Positions 17,310 through 26,173 of a DNA stretch of 64,000 nt are shown here, piece after piece. The translations under genes and the position numbers were made by a program. The notes beneath the pieces are model-generated. The model saw nothing but the letters and a program-made list of their open reading frames with translations, was not told the DNA's origin and did no database searches. This stretch comes from Fundicoccus ignavus (GTDB taxonomy: Bacteria > Bacillota > Bacilli > Lactobacillales > Aerococcaceae), in assembly GCF_009659375.1 (NCBI RefSeq), contig NZ_WJQT01000001.1, positions 248,001 through 312,000 on the forward strand, in the 5' to 3' direction. How positions within the stretch are numbered: the stretch's first letter is position 1; each line of letters starts with the position of its first letter.

Positions 17310-18557
17310 ATGACTTATATTGAAGATTTAGGACGCCAAGCTAAGGCTGCAGCAAGAGTAGTTCGTTTATTATCAGCTCAGGCTAAAAATGATGCCTTAG
17401 AAGCAATCGCGGTGGCTTTATTAGAACAACAAACAGAAATCTTGGCAGCGAACGAGCGTGATTTAGAAAATGGCCGTCAAAATGGCTTGACGACTGCTCT
17501 ATTAGAACGTTTAACGTTAACAGAAGCAAGAATTCAAGGCATGGTGGATGGCTTACGCCAAATTGCGGCTTTACCAGATCCGATTTTAAAAACCGATTCA
17601 CAATGGGTCAATAAAGATGGTTTGAGAATAAGTCGTCGTCGTGTGCCGTTAGGAGTGGTTGGGATTATTTATGAGTCACGTCCTAACGTTACCGTAGATG
17701 CGTCAGCTTTATGTTTGAAAGCTGGTAATGCGGTGATTTTACGTGGCGGTAAAGAAGCCTTGGAGAGTAATCAGGCGATTGTAGCAGCGGTGCAAGCTGG
17801 CTTAGCGAAAAGTAAAGTACCTTCTACAGCGGTGCAATTGATTACCGATCCATCACGCGAATTAGCAACAGAATTTATGCAGTTAAATCAATATGTGGAC
17901 TGTCTGGTACCAAGAGGTGGTGCTGGTTTGATTCAGGCTGTGCTTCGTCAAGCAACTGTGCCGGTTATTGAAACAGGTGTGGGTAACTGTCATCTGTATG
18001 TGCATGCTGAGGCTGATTTCGAACAAGCTTATAACATTTTATTAAATGGAAAATTACAGCGTCCATCCGTTTGTAATGCGTTAGAAAACTTACTGATTGA
18101 TGCGGAATTTGCAGAGAAGTTCTTACCGGAAGCGACTGCTGCCTTGATTGATGCTGGGGTAGAAATACTTGGCGATGAAAAGGTTGTGGAATTGGTACCA
18201 CAAGCAACATTGGCAACTGACGAAGATTATGCGACAGAATTTCTAGACTACCGTATCGCTGTCAAAATAGTTGACAACTACGATGAGGCGGTCGCACACA
18301 TCGAGCGTTTCTCAACTGGACACTCAGATGCGATTGTGACCAAAGACTATTCAACTGCTCAGCATTTCTTGAATGATATTGATTCAGCTTGTGTCTATGT
18401 CAATGCTTCAACCCGCTTTTCTGACGGTGAGGTATTCGGTTTTGGTGGAGAATTAGGAATCAGCACGCAAAAATTACACGCGCGTGGACCAATGGGACTA
18501 GAAGCTTTAACAAGTTACAAATATGTCATTGAAGGCGACGGACAAGTCAGAGCTTAA
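17310..18557 (+). CDS. proA: Glutamate-5-semialdehyde dehydrogenase
   Basis: Second step of proline synthesis: NADPH-dependent reduction of glutamyl phosphate. 415 residues from the ATG at 17310, the family length; AAAGGA lies ten bases before it. A TTG nine codons upstream has no support. Motifs: GVVGIIYESRPNVT, PRGGAGLI, and the catalytic Cys in RPSVCNALENLL. The product cyclises to pyrroline-5-carboxylate; proC is not in the window. Confidence 0.96.
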   Translation: MTYIEDLGRQAKAAARVVRLLSAQAKNDALEAIAVALLEQQTEILAANERDLENGRQNGLTTALLERLTLTEARIQGMVDGLRQIAALPDPILKTDSQWVNKDGLRISRRRVPLGVVGIIYESRPNVTVDASALCLKAGNAVILRGGKEALESNQAIVAAVQAGLAKSKVPSTAVQLITDPSRELATEFMQLNQYVDCLVPRGGAGLIQAVLRQATVPVIETGVGNCHLYVHAEADFEQAYNILLNGKLQRPSVCNALENLLIDAEFAEKFLPEATAALIDAGVEILGDEKVVELVPQATLATDEDYATEFLDYRIAVKIVDNYDEAVAHIERFSTGHSDAIVTKDYSTAQHFLNDIDSACVYVNASTRFSDGEVFGFGGELGISTQKLHARGPMGLEALTSYKYVIEGDGQVRA

Positions 18558-18576
18558 ATTTAATATACAACTATTT

Positions 18577-18608
18577 GAGACACTACCTAATTTGGGTGGT
18601 GTCTCTTG
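18577..18608 (+). terminator. Terminator of proBA
   Basis: GAGACACTACC with GGTGGTGTCTC (one G-U pair), followed by a weak T-rich tail. Confidence 0.65.
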
Positions 18609-19000
18609 CTTTGTGTAAACACTAATTGGTGAGGGGATTGAGATTTTAATTGGGAGAAAATCAGTGGAGCATAAAAAATGTTGGGTGGAGATAGGGCTAG
18701 ATTTTTCTTTAAAGAATGTAAAACGCATGTTGTGTAACCTTGGATTAAAAGCAACTCGGAAGATCAAAGGTGTCTCTTGCTACGCGTCGCGACGATTAAT
18801 GTAAAGGCGGATGGTGATCGAGATTGTTTGTCCGTGGTTACTTTACTGACGTGTTTGAACTAAATTAAATATTTAGTTCAAGCAGAATGGTATGCAGTCT
18901 ATAACTTTGAATAATGCGTCTTATTAAAGATATTTCTAGCTAATGAAAGCCTTTTAAATCAACGGGTTTCAACGAATTTTAATCATTAAGCCAATAAATA
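18609..19000 (+). other. Gene-free stretch between proA and ppdK
   Basis: No gene. GGTGTCTCTTGC of the proA terminator recurs at 18769, followed by CGCGACGATTAAT (18788-18800), which resembles part of the F2 repeat family seen at 30.2 and 50.3 kb. A third, weaker copy of the ppdK promoter repeat (AATAATGCG) is at 18910. Confidence 0.4.
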
Positions 19001-19004
19001 CATG

Positions 19005-19063
19005 TTGCAATTGAATAATGCGCACTATATAATAGCTTTAATGATTCAATGATACGCACTATA
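19005..19063 (+). promoter_or_regulatory. ppdK promoter with two direct repeats (probable CcpN sites)
   Basis: TTGCAA (19005-19010), 17-base spacer, TATAAT (19028-19033). A 16-base direct repeat, AATAATGCGCACTATA (19014-19029) and AATGATACGCACTATA (19048-19063), matches at 14 of 16 positions with a 34-base offset. One copy overlaps the -10 box, the other follows the start site. That they bind the CcpN-type protein encoded two genes on is inference from position. Confidence 0.65.
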
Positions 19064-19076
19064 AAGGAGCGGCGAA

Positions 19077-21728
19077 ATGACCAAATATGTTTATAATTTT
19101 GATGAAGGTAACGCAAGTATGCGAGCCCTATTGGGCGGCAAAGGTGCTAACTTAGCTGAAATGACAAGCATGGGCTTACCGGTACCAAGTGGTTTTACTA
19201 TTTCGACAGAAGCATGTATGGAATACTTGGCAACGGAAAAACAATTGTCAGATGATATGATGCAGCAAATTGAACGTAATTTAGATGAGCTACAAGTGAG
19301 AACCGGTAAGTCATTTTCGGATGATGCCAATCTCTTATTAGTGTCGGTTCGAAGTGGAGCCGCTCAATCAATGCCAGGTATGATGGATACCATCCTAAAC
19401 TTAGGCTTGAATGATGTGAATGTTGAAAGATTTGCGAAATTAACCAATAACCCAGCATTTGCTTATGACTGTTATCGTCGTTTGTTACAAATGTTCGGGA
19501 ATGTTGTTTATGAAATTAGTGGAAGTTACTTTGAACGTCATCTGGCGAAATACAAAGAAACTCATAATATTAAAACAGACCAAGATTTGCAGGTTGATGA
19601 TTTGAAACAAGTCATTGAAAAGTATAAAGAAATTTATCAGCAAGTCGCGGGGAAAGTGTTCCCACAAGATCCTAAGCAACAATTATTGGAGGCGATCGAA
19701 GCCGTATTTTCTTCTTGGAATAATGAGCGAGCTTTCGTCTATCGTAATCTAAATGACATTCCGCACCATGGTGGAACAGCGGTGAATGTGCAGGAGATGG
19801 TCTTTGGAAACAGTGGTAATCAATCAGGAACAGGTGTAGCGTTTACGCGTAACCCAGCGACTGGTGAGAACATTCTATTCGGAGAATATTTATTGAATGC
19901 TCAAGGTGAAGACGTGGTAGCAGGTATTCGTACCCCTCAAACAATCGCTAGCCTTGAAGCAGCGATGCCAGACGTCTATGCGGAATTTATTCGTGTAGCA
20001 AATTTATTAGAGAATCATTATGGTGATATGCAAGACATTGAATTTACCATTGAAAATGGAAAACTTTTCCTACTTCAAACACGTAATGGGAAACGCACTA
20101 CTAAAGCAGCTTTCCAAATTGCGGTTGATTTAGTAAAAGAAGGCAAAATAAGCAAAGAAGACGCGGTGCTAAAAATCGATACGAAATCGATTGATCAATT
20201 ATTACATCCAAGTTTTCAGGTAGAAGCCTTAAAAGAAGCTGAACTTATCACAGAGGTAGGCTTACCAGCGAGTCCTGGAGCAGCTACTGGTCGTATTTAC
20301 TTTGATGCAGCGGCTGCAGCTCGAGCGGTTGAGGCGGGTGAGAAGGTCATTCTAGTTCGTCAAGAAACTTCGCCAGAAGATATTACTGGAATGAGCATTA
20401 GTGAAGCGATTGTCACGAGTCGTGGTGGTATGACGTCGCATGCGGCAGTTGTGGCACGTGGTATGGGAGTATGTTGTGTGGTTGGATGTGAACAATTAAG
20501 TATTGATGAACACCAAAAACTTGTGACTTACCCCGGAGGCGAGCTTACAGAAGGAACCCTAATTTCTGTTGATGGTACTAACGGTGCCATCTATCTAGGT
20601 AAAATCGAAACTGTCCCATCTGAAGCAGAGGAAGCCTTCCAAACTATCATGCAATGGTCGCGTGAAATATCTGATTTAAAGATTCGCATGAATGCTGAAA
20701 CTGTAGCGGATATTGAAACAGGCTTGTCTTTCGAAGCAGCTGGAATTGGTTTAGTTAGAACGGAGCACATGTTCTTTAAAGAAGAACGATTACGTGAAAT
20801 GCGTCGCTTTATCATTACCAACCGTAAGACCGAACAAGACCGTGCGCTAAGTCAAATACTCAATTATCAAATTGATGATTTTGTTGAGATTTTCTCACTC
20901 ACTCAAGATAAGCCGGTAGTAGTTCGCTTGTTAGATCCACCATTACATGAATTTTTACCTCATCAACATAATGAGCAAGAAATGACAAAAGTTGCTGAAC
21001 AATTAGGCATCTCAAGTAATTACTTAGCTCAAAGGGTAATGGATTTAACAGAAGTCAATCCTATGTTAGGTCATCGTGGTGTGCGTTTAGCAGTGACATA
21101 TCCTAAGTTGTATCTGATGCAAGCTGAAGCAATTATTCGAGCAGCTGCACAGGTAAATGCAACAGGAGCGACAGTTAAACCAGAAATCATGATTCCGTTA
21201 GTGGGAATGACTGAAGAATTGAGCTTATTAAAAACTCAAATCGAAGAACATCTAAAGAGCTTACTTGAAGAGTTAGACACGCAAGTGGCTTATACAATTG
21301 GAACGATGATTGAATTACCAAGGGCTTGCCTAATTGCAGACCAACTTGTTGACTATGCAGATTTCTTTAGCTTTGGAACGAACGACTTGACTCAAATGAC
21401 CTTTGGCTTCTCGCGTGATGATGCAGCTAAATTTATTAATCAATACATTGGTGACGGCCTAATGCCAATCGACCCATTCCAGACACTCGATGTGGAAGGA
21501 GTAGGGAGTTTAGTACAAACTGCCACCAACTTAGCGCGTCAGAAACAAGCAGACTTCAAACTTGGTGTTTGTGGTGAGTTAGGAGGTGATCCGAAATCAA
21601 TTGAATTTTTCCATCAAATTGGCTTGGATTATGTTTCGTGTTCACCTTATAGAATTCCAATTGCGCAAATTGCAGCCGCACAAAGTGCGATAAAATATGC
21701 TACAATAAAAGAAAAACTCGAGGTTTAA
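19077..21728 (+). CDS. ppdK: Pyruvate, phosphate dikinase
   Basis: Makes PEP, AMP and PPi from pyruvate, ATP and Pi (or the reverse). 883 residues in the usual order: N-terminal ATP-grasp domain, swivelling phosphohistidine domain, C-terminal PEP/pyruvate barrel. The phosphocarrier is His455 in GGMTSHAAV, and Thr453 two residues before it is the site that PpsR-type proteins phosphorylate. LGVCGELGGDP near residue 832 is the barrel active site. Ribosome site AAAGGAG. It is followed at 3 and 5 bases by ccpN and ppsR; enzyme and both its regulators thus form one operon. Whether flux runs to PEP or, as in some fermenters, from PEP, is not shown. Confidence 0.97.
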   Translation: MTKYVYNFDEGNASMRALLGGKGANLAEMTSMGLPVPSGFTISTEACMEYLATEKQLSDDMMQQIERNLDELQVRTGKSFSDDANLLLVSVRSGAAQSMPGMMDTILNLGLNDVNVERFAKLTNNPAFAYDCYRRLLQMFGNVVYEISGSYFERHLAKYKETHNIKTDQDLQVDDLKQVIEKYKEIYQQVAGKVFPQDPKQQLLEAIEAVFSSWNNERAFVYRNLNDIPHHGGTAVNVQEMVFGNSGNQSGTGVAFTRNPATGENILFGEYLLNAQGEDVVAGIRTPQTIASLEAAMPDVYAEFIRVANLLENHYGDMQDIEFTIENGKLFLLQTRNGKRTTKAAFQIAVDLVKEGKISKEDAVLKIDTKSIDQLLHPSFQVEALKEAELITEVGLPASPGAATGRIYFDAAAAARAVEAGEKVILVRQETSPEDITGMSISEAIVTSRGGMTSHAAVVARGMGVCCVVGCEQLSIDEHQKLVTYPGGELTEGTLISVDGTNGAIYLGKIETVPSEAEEAFQTIMQWSREISDLKIRMNAETVADIETGLSFEAAGIGLVRTEHMFFKEERLREMRRFIITNRKTEQDRALSQILNYQIDDFVEIFSLTQDKPVVVRLLDPPLHEFLPHQHNEQEMTKVAEQLGISSNYLAQRVMDLTEVNPMLGHRGVRLAVTYPKLYLMQAEAIIRAAAQVNATGATVKPEIMIPLVGMTEELSLLKTQIEEHLKSLLEELDTQVAYTIGTMIELPRACLIADQLVDYADFFSFGTNDLTQMTFGFSRDDAAKFINQYIGDGLMPIDPFQTLDVEGVGSLVQTATNLARQKQADFKLGVCGELGGDPKSIEFFHQIGLDYVSCSPYRIPIAQIAAAQSAIKYATIKEKLEV

Positions 21729-21731
21729 ACA

Positions 21732-22349
21732 ATGAAACTAACAGAGCGACAACAACAAATAATTGAAATAGTAAAAGAGAATGAGCCGATTAGTGGAGAT
21801 AATATTGCCCATAGTTTAGGTTTGACCAAATCAACTTTAAGAAGTGATTTGGCAGTTTTGACCATGACAGGTATATTAGATGCACGCCCCAAAGTTGGTT
21901 ACATTTATTCAGGATTAGGTTTTAAACCATTGGTCCAAGACCGTTTGTCCCAAATGACTGTTCAGGATATTATGTTACCGCCTGTTAGTGTTGATCAAGA
22001 GACAACTGTCCAAGATGCCATTACATCTTTGTTTATGTATGATATTGGTACATTGTATATTGTCGATGAAGCTAAAAATTTAATCGGAGTGGTGTCACGT
22101 AAAGATTTACTGCGTAGCGTATCAATGGGCAACATGCAGACTTCCCCCGTCGCTGTTGTCATGACGCGCATGCCGAATATCTTTGTCGCTTATCCAGAAA
22201 TGCCAGTGGTTCAAGCCGCTAAAAGTATTTCGAGACACCAAGTGGATTCTTTGCCGGTCATGAAAGAACAAGGTTCTAGACAGATTATCGGTAAAGTATC
22301 GAAAACAGCATTGGTCAATTTATTAATTGACCTGACAGATGAGGAGTAA
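21732..22349 (+). CDS. ccpN: CcpN-type regulator (HTH plus two CBS domains)
   Basis: 205 residues. An N-terminal DeoR/HTH-like winged helix (about 1-60, with SGDNIAHSLGLTKSTLRSDL) is followed by two CBS domains (about 75-200) that would sense adenine nucleotides. In Bacillus subtilis CcpN represses gluconeogenic genes under glycolytic conditions and is cotranscribed with the PpsR homologue yqfL. Here it sits between ppdK and ppsR. The direct repeats in the ppdK promoter are the natural target, which would make the operon self-regulating. GAGG ribosome site. Confidence 0.9.
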   Translation: MKLTERQQQIIEIVKENEPISGDNIAHSLGLTKSTLRSDLAVLTMTGILDARPKVGYIYSGLGFKPLVQDRLSQMTVQDIMLPPVSVDQETTVQDAITSLFMYDIGTLYIVDEAKNLIGVVSRKDLLRSVSMGNMQTSPVAVVMTRMPNIFVAYPEMPVVQAAKSISRHQVDSLPVMKEQGSRQIIGKVSKTALVNLLIDLTDEE

Positions 22350-22354
22350 GAAGA

Positions 22355-23188
22355 ATGAGCCTATTAAAAGCAAATTTTCATTACAACAATAAAGCCTCCA
22401 GGATATTTGTGATTTCGGATTCGGTAGGAGAAACGGCTAACCGTCTCATCCAAGCCGCTTTGGCGCAGTACCCCAATCTTGCGCCAGCAGAAATCAAGAA
22501 TTTTCCTTTTATTGATAATGAATCGGATTTGAAAGGTATTCTTCAAGATGCTTTAACTGAAAATGCAATCGTTGCTTCGACATTAGTTAACCCCCAACTA
22601 AATCGAATCATTGAAGAATTTGCTACAACTAAACACTTACGTCATATTGATTTTTTATCGCAGATGATTAAATTGATTCAAGACCAAACCGGCGTTGAGC
22701 CAATATTGAGGAGCGGTGCTTTACATGCCTTGGACGAAGGTTACTTTGACCGAGTTGCAGCCATTGAATTCGCTGTGAAATACGACGACGGTAAAAATCC
22801 AAAAGGATTCTTGAAATCAGATCTTGTGTTGTTAGGTATTTCCCGTACATCGAAGACGCCTTTAAGTATGTATTTGGCCAATAAATCATACAAGGTATCC
22901 AACCTCCCCTTAATTCCAGAGGTAAATCTCCCCCAAGAAATTTACCAAGTGCCTGCTGGAAAAATCGTTGGACTAACCGCTAGCCCGAATTATATTATGA
23001 AAATTCGAGCAGAGCGCGTCAAATTGATGGGTGTTAATTCTACAACCACTTATAATGATCTCGAAAGAATTCGAGCAGAACTTTCTTATGCAGAAGAATT
23101 ATATGCTCGTTTAGGTGCACTGGTAGTCAGTGTCGAGAATAAATCAATTGAAGAAGTTGCTCAAATTATTGAACAACAATTAATTTAA
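22355..23188 (+). CDS. ppsR: PPDK regulatory kinase/phosphotransferase
   Basis: DUF299 family, 277 residues. Such proteins use ADP to phosphorylate the threonine next to the catalytic histidine of PPDK (switching it off) and use Pi to remove it. The P-loop-like motif GISRTSKTPLS is at residues 161-171; IFVISDSVGETANRLIQAA near the start is a family signature. The direct neighbourhood of ppdK supports the role. Last gene of the operon. Confidence 0.94.
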   Translation: MSLLKANFHYNNKASRIFVISDSVGETANRLIQAALAQYPNLAPAEIKNFPFIDNESDLKGILQDALTENAIVASTLVNPQLNRIIEEFATTKHLRHIDFLSQMIKLIQDQTGVEPILRSGALHALDEGYFDRVAAIEFAVKYDDGKNPKGFLKSDLVLLGISRTSKTPLSMYLANKSYKVSNLPLIPEVNLPQEIYQVPAGKIVGLTASPNYIMKIRAERVKLMGVNSTTTYNDLERIRAELSYAEELYARLGALVVSVENKSIEEVAQIIEQQLI

Positions 23189-23221
23189 TAATACTTACAC
23201 AAAATTTAGTCAAAAAGAGTA

Positions 23222-23259
23222 GCGTTAACAAGTCCCCCAAACTTGTTGGCGTTATTTTT
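23222..23259 (+). terminator. Terminator of ppdK operon
   Basis: Stem built on AACAAGT/ACTTGTT, extended by GCGTT/GGCGTT with bulges, then ATTTTTA. Confidence 0.75.
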
Positions 23260-23332
23260 ATGTGCTTAATTAATATTTGTCAAATTTTGAAAAGTAATTA
23301 GATGGATTTGTAAAAAACTATATCAGATAAAT

Positions 23333-23371
23333 AAAAAAAGCTCTCACACCAATTAATTATGGATGTGAGAG
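23333..23371 (-). terminator. Terminator of formate/nitrite channel gene
   Basis: CTCTCACA with TGTGAGAG, perfect 8-bp stem; on the minus strand a run of T follows. Confidence 0.85.
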
Positions 23372-23384
23372 GTAATATAATTTA

Positions 23385-24185
23385 TTAATCTTGATAAATG
23401 GTTTTGGTGTTGTTGAGGTAGGCGTAACATAAACCAATACAAATCCCACCACCTAAGTAGTTTCCGATAAAAGCCATTGTCCATTGGCGAAGAATATTCA
23501 AGAGTTCAAAGCCGTTAATCATGTGTGAATTGTTATACATTACAAGAGAGAAGGAACCGAAATTCGCAATCACGTGATCATAACCGAGATAGACAAACAT
23601 GAAGACCGCTATAATAATCACGGATACCCTAGCTGAACTACTTTTAATAAATAGAAAACCAAGAATCGCAATGTTCACAAAGATATTCGCAAGAATTCCT
23701 TCGATGATAATCTGACTACTACCTTTCGATAGCTTAGCTCCAACAACGGTTACGAGGTAACTCGTATCCGACAAATTTAAGAAGGGCGCACTAAAACTAC
23801 ATAGCCAACCGATAAACAAAGCGCCAACTAAATTGAATAATGTACAGAATAATAAAATTTTCACAGCTTTTGATAAATTAATTGCTTTATAATAGACGCC
23901 AGCTGTCAAATACATCATATTCGAGGTAGCTAATTCCGTGTTGAGAAACAAGACGAAAACCAAGCCCCAAGCAAATAAAAAAGAAAAGACAAACTTTCCA
24001 AGGTCGTGATTCATCTGCATGCTATTATCTGCAGCAATCCCACCAACCGCAGTTGTTAACGTTAAAAACGCCCCCGCTAAAGTAGCTCGCAAACCATAAC
24101 GTATTTTGCTCTCATCGAACAAAGCTACTTTCTTCTGACAAGCCTTTCCAATATTACCAGAAAAACTAGAAACTTCCATTGCCAA
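23385..24185 (-). CDS. Formate/nitrite transporter family channel
   Basis: FNT family membrane channel for small anions such as formate or nitrite; 266 residues and six membrane helices. The family motifs are NTELATSNM (about residue 82), ANIFVNIAI and GYDHVIANF, whose His is the central gate histidine. Formate export fits a mixed-acid fermenter, but the substrate cannot be fixed from sequence. Start: a TTG at 24185 is six bases after GAAGGG; an ATG at 24179 is the alternative. Single-gene unit. Confidence 0.9.
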   Translation of the reverse strand: MAMEVSSFSGNIGKACQKKVALFDESKIRYGLRATLAGAFLTLTTAVGGIAADNSMQMNHDLGKFVFSFLFAWGLVFVLFLNTELATSNMMYLTAGVYYKAINLSKAVKILLFCTLFNLVGALFIGWLCSFSAPFLNLSDTSYLVTVVGAKLSKGSSQIIIEGILANIFVNIAILGFLFIKSSSARVSVIIIAVFMFVYLGYDHVIANFGSFSLVMYNNSHMINGFELLNILRQWTMAFIGNYLGGGICIGLCYAYLNNTKTIYQD

Positions 24186-24370
24186 ACCATCCCTTCATAA
24201 TCACTTAATCATTGTACATTATATCACAAATTTAATTGAATTCAATATTGTCATACAATTAAAAGATCTAATATTAATATATAAAGAAAATACCAAAAAG
24301 ACAAGTGAATCCCCTTACAAAATACTATCCTAAACCATCTTATTGACAATCACTAACCGATAAATTAATC

Positions 24371-24414
24371 AAAAAAACACACGAATCCTTGAGCAAACAA
24401 GAAGTCCGTGTGTG
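24371..24414 (-). terminator. Terminator of GNAT gene
   Basis: ACACACG pairs with CGTGTGT with a long imperfect inner part; on the minus strand seven T follow. Confidence 0.75.
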
Positions 24415-24447
24415 ATTTTATTGAGTCATATTTTGGCTAGAGATTAA

Positions 24448-25020
24448 TTAAGCTTGTTGGTTAGCTAGGTATGTCTCGCGCGTTATGACATAAAAAGTCG
24501 TATCGACCATTTGTCCTTTAGATTGGTGAGAATCTTTCATGATATAGTCAAACGTCATGCCAATTTTTTTCAATACATTTCCTGAAGCATCATGGCCGGT
24601 ATCATGACCCGAAATGATCTTGTCTAAAAGTAGGGTATCGAAACCAAGTGATAATATGGCAAAGCAAGCTTCAGTTGTTAAACCTTGTCGCCAATAGTTT
24701 TTATTCAACATATAGCCAATTTCGCCTTGATGCGTTTGATCATTTATTCTAAATTCTATCGCACCAATCATCTTACGATCCTCTTTATGCTCCATTGCAT
24801 AAAAACCTAATGGAGAGGATACGTAATAATTCGCAATAAATTCTTGTGTTTGTTGCAAGGAAGTGTGTGGCTCAAAAATATGTTCCATCGTTTCCTCATC
24901 ACTAACATACTCAAACACATCGGCTGCGTCTTCCAAAGTCAAAGGTCTTAAAATCAAACGTTCTGTTTCTAGAACGATATTCTCAGCTAATAACAAAGTA
25001 CGGCTTTTTTTAATTGTCAT
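24448..25020 (-). CDS. GNAT acetyltransferase, RimJ/RimL type
   Basis: 190 residues. The pattern is ETERLILRPLTLEDAADVFEYVSDEE at the start, IGAIEFRI in the middle and the acetyl-CoA site GEIGYMLNKNYWRQGLTTEA with N-terminal acceptors following. This is the RimJ-type branch, which includes N-terminal acetylases of ribosomal proteins and drug or amino acid acetylases; substrate unknown. GAGGAG ribosome site seven bases before the ATG. Alone between repeats and a terminator. Confidence 0.88.
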   Translation of the reverse strand: MTIKKSRTLLLAENIVLETERLILRPLTLEDAADVFEYVSDEETMEHIFEPHTSLQQTQEFIANYYVSSPLGFYAMEHKEDRKMIGAIEFRINDQTHQGEIGYMLNKNYWRQGLTTEACFAILSLGFDTLLLDKIISGHDTGHDASGNVLKKIGMTFDYIMKDSHQSKGQMVDTTFYVITRETYLANQQA

Positions 25021-25118
25021 AAATTCTCCTCAATAACCTTATCAAATTTAGCGATAGGTCATGTTATTTGTCTATATAATAGCACTATTTATTCAAAAAA
25101 ATCTATTTTCTGTTTAGG

Positions 25119-25203
25119 GATGATAAGTTTTTTGTAGATTTGCCAAGCATTGAGTATCGATCAAGTTATTGATTTTTCAATAGAGTGGTCGTTTTCAAAT
25201 TTC
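25119..25203 (+). repeat. R element copy 3 (left arm only)
   Basis: Degenerate left arm: GATAAGTTTTTTGTAGATTTGCCAAGC continues to a GTGGTCGTTTTCAAA end. The rest is missing; the hairpin repeat follows at once. Confidence 0.5.
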
Positions 25204-25231
25204 TATCAGCTTTTTGGGGGACAATCTTGCT

Positions 25232-25700
25232 AAAACCATTTCAATGTTTAAACTCGTGATTTGAGTTTAAACATTGAGGGCTACAATCATCAAACTCAAA
25301 CTCCGAGTTAACACATTGAACGGAAAACATCACCTCACAGGTGATGATCAACCTGTAATTTGATCCATAATTATCAATTATCACCGGATTTAGTCGGAAA
25401 TTCATCTGAAAACCAATTCAATGTTCGAACTCGCGATTTGAGTTTAAACATTGAGGGCTTCAATCATCAAACTCAAACTCCGAGTTAACACATTGAACGG
25501 AAAACATCACCTCACAGGTGATGATCAACCTGTAATTTGATCCATAATTATCAATTATCACCGGATTTAGTCGGAAATTCATCTGAAAACCAATTCAATG
25601 TTCAAACTCGCGATTTGAGTTTAAACATTGAGGGCTTCAATCATCAAACTCAAACTCCGAGTTAACACATTGAAAGGAAAGTATCACCTCACAGGTGATA
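25232..25700 (+). repeat. Tandem 177-bp unit with paired hairpins (locus 2)
   Basis: TCAATGTT begins at 25241, 25418 and 25595, a constant 177-base period; two full units and a part of a third. Each unit opens with a strong hairpin, in the first copy CAATGTTTAAACTC with GAGTTTAAACATTG (perfect 14-bp arms), followed by AACTCCGAGTT...ACACATTGA and by ATCACCTCACAGGTGAT, a third palindrome. The copies are nearly identical, so the expansion is recent. Confidence 0.85.
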
Positions 25701-25825
25701 CCTAACTCGTTCTCCAGTTTTTTTGATGCATCTTTCAAAAAAACTCGACCACTGACTTTGCAAACCAATTAGATAATCGAAAAAGCTAAGCCATCAAAAC
25801 AACTTTATCCATATACTTCCAAATA
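25701..25825 (+). other. Remaining gene-free bases between repeats
   Basis: No gene or clear structure seen in these bases. Confidence 0.4.
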
Positions 25826-26129
25826 TTCAAAAAAACGTGGACTGGTCCGTGGAATTTAAACTCCATTTAGCAGTTATAACTTAATACATGGATTTACTTT
25901 TGTTGGAATGTTTAACGTAGCTCAGCGACTTGTTTTCCAAAGCGGTATCAAGGGCAATCGGCGCAGCTGCTTTGGATTTGAGCGTAGCGAATTAGCCAGA
26001 GCCTAGCCGATTGAGCTGGAAAAGCCCTCACAACCGTGAGGCTTTGAAAGCGACCACCGCCTTGGAAAATAATCAGCTGAGCGAAGTACAAAATTTGATA
26101 CATCAACATAAAACTTATAACCCTTATAT
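25826..26129 (-). repeat. R element copy 4 (full length, reversed)
   Basis: Full-length copy on the minus strand. Its left end (ATATAAGGGTTATAAG) is at 26129 and its right end is at 25826, with the GGACCAGTCC hairpin and seven T on the minus strand. Confidence 0.8.
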
Positions 26130-26137
26130 TATCAAAA

Positions 26138-26162
26138 AACACCACGCCATTGGCGCGGTGTT
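26138..26162 (-). terminator. Terminator of aspartate kinase
   Basis: AACACC-A-CGCC with GGCG-C-GGTGTT, short loop; on the minus strand six T. Confidence 0.85.
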
Positions 26163-26173
26163 CATCTTCAAAA

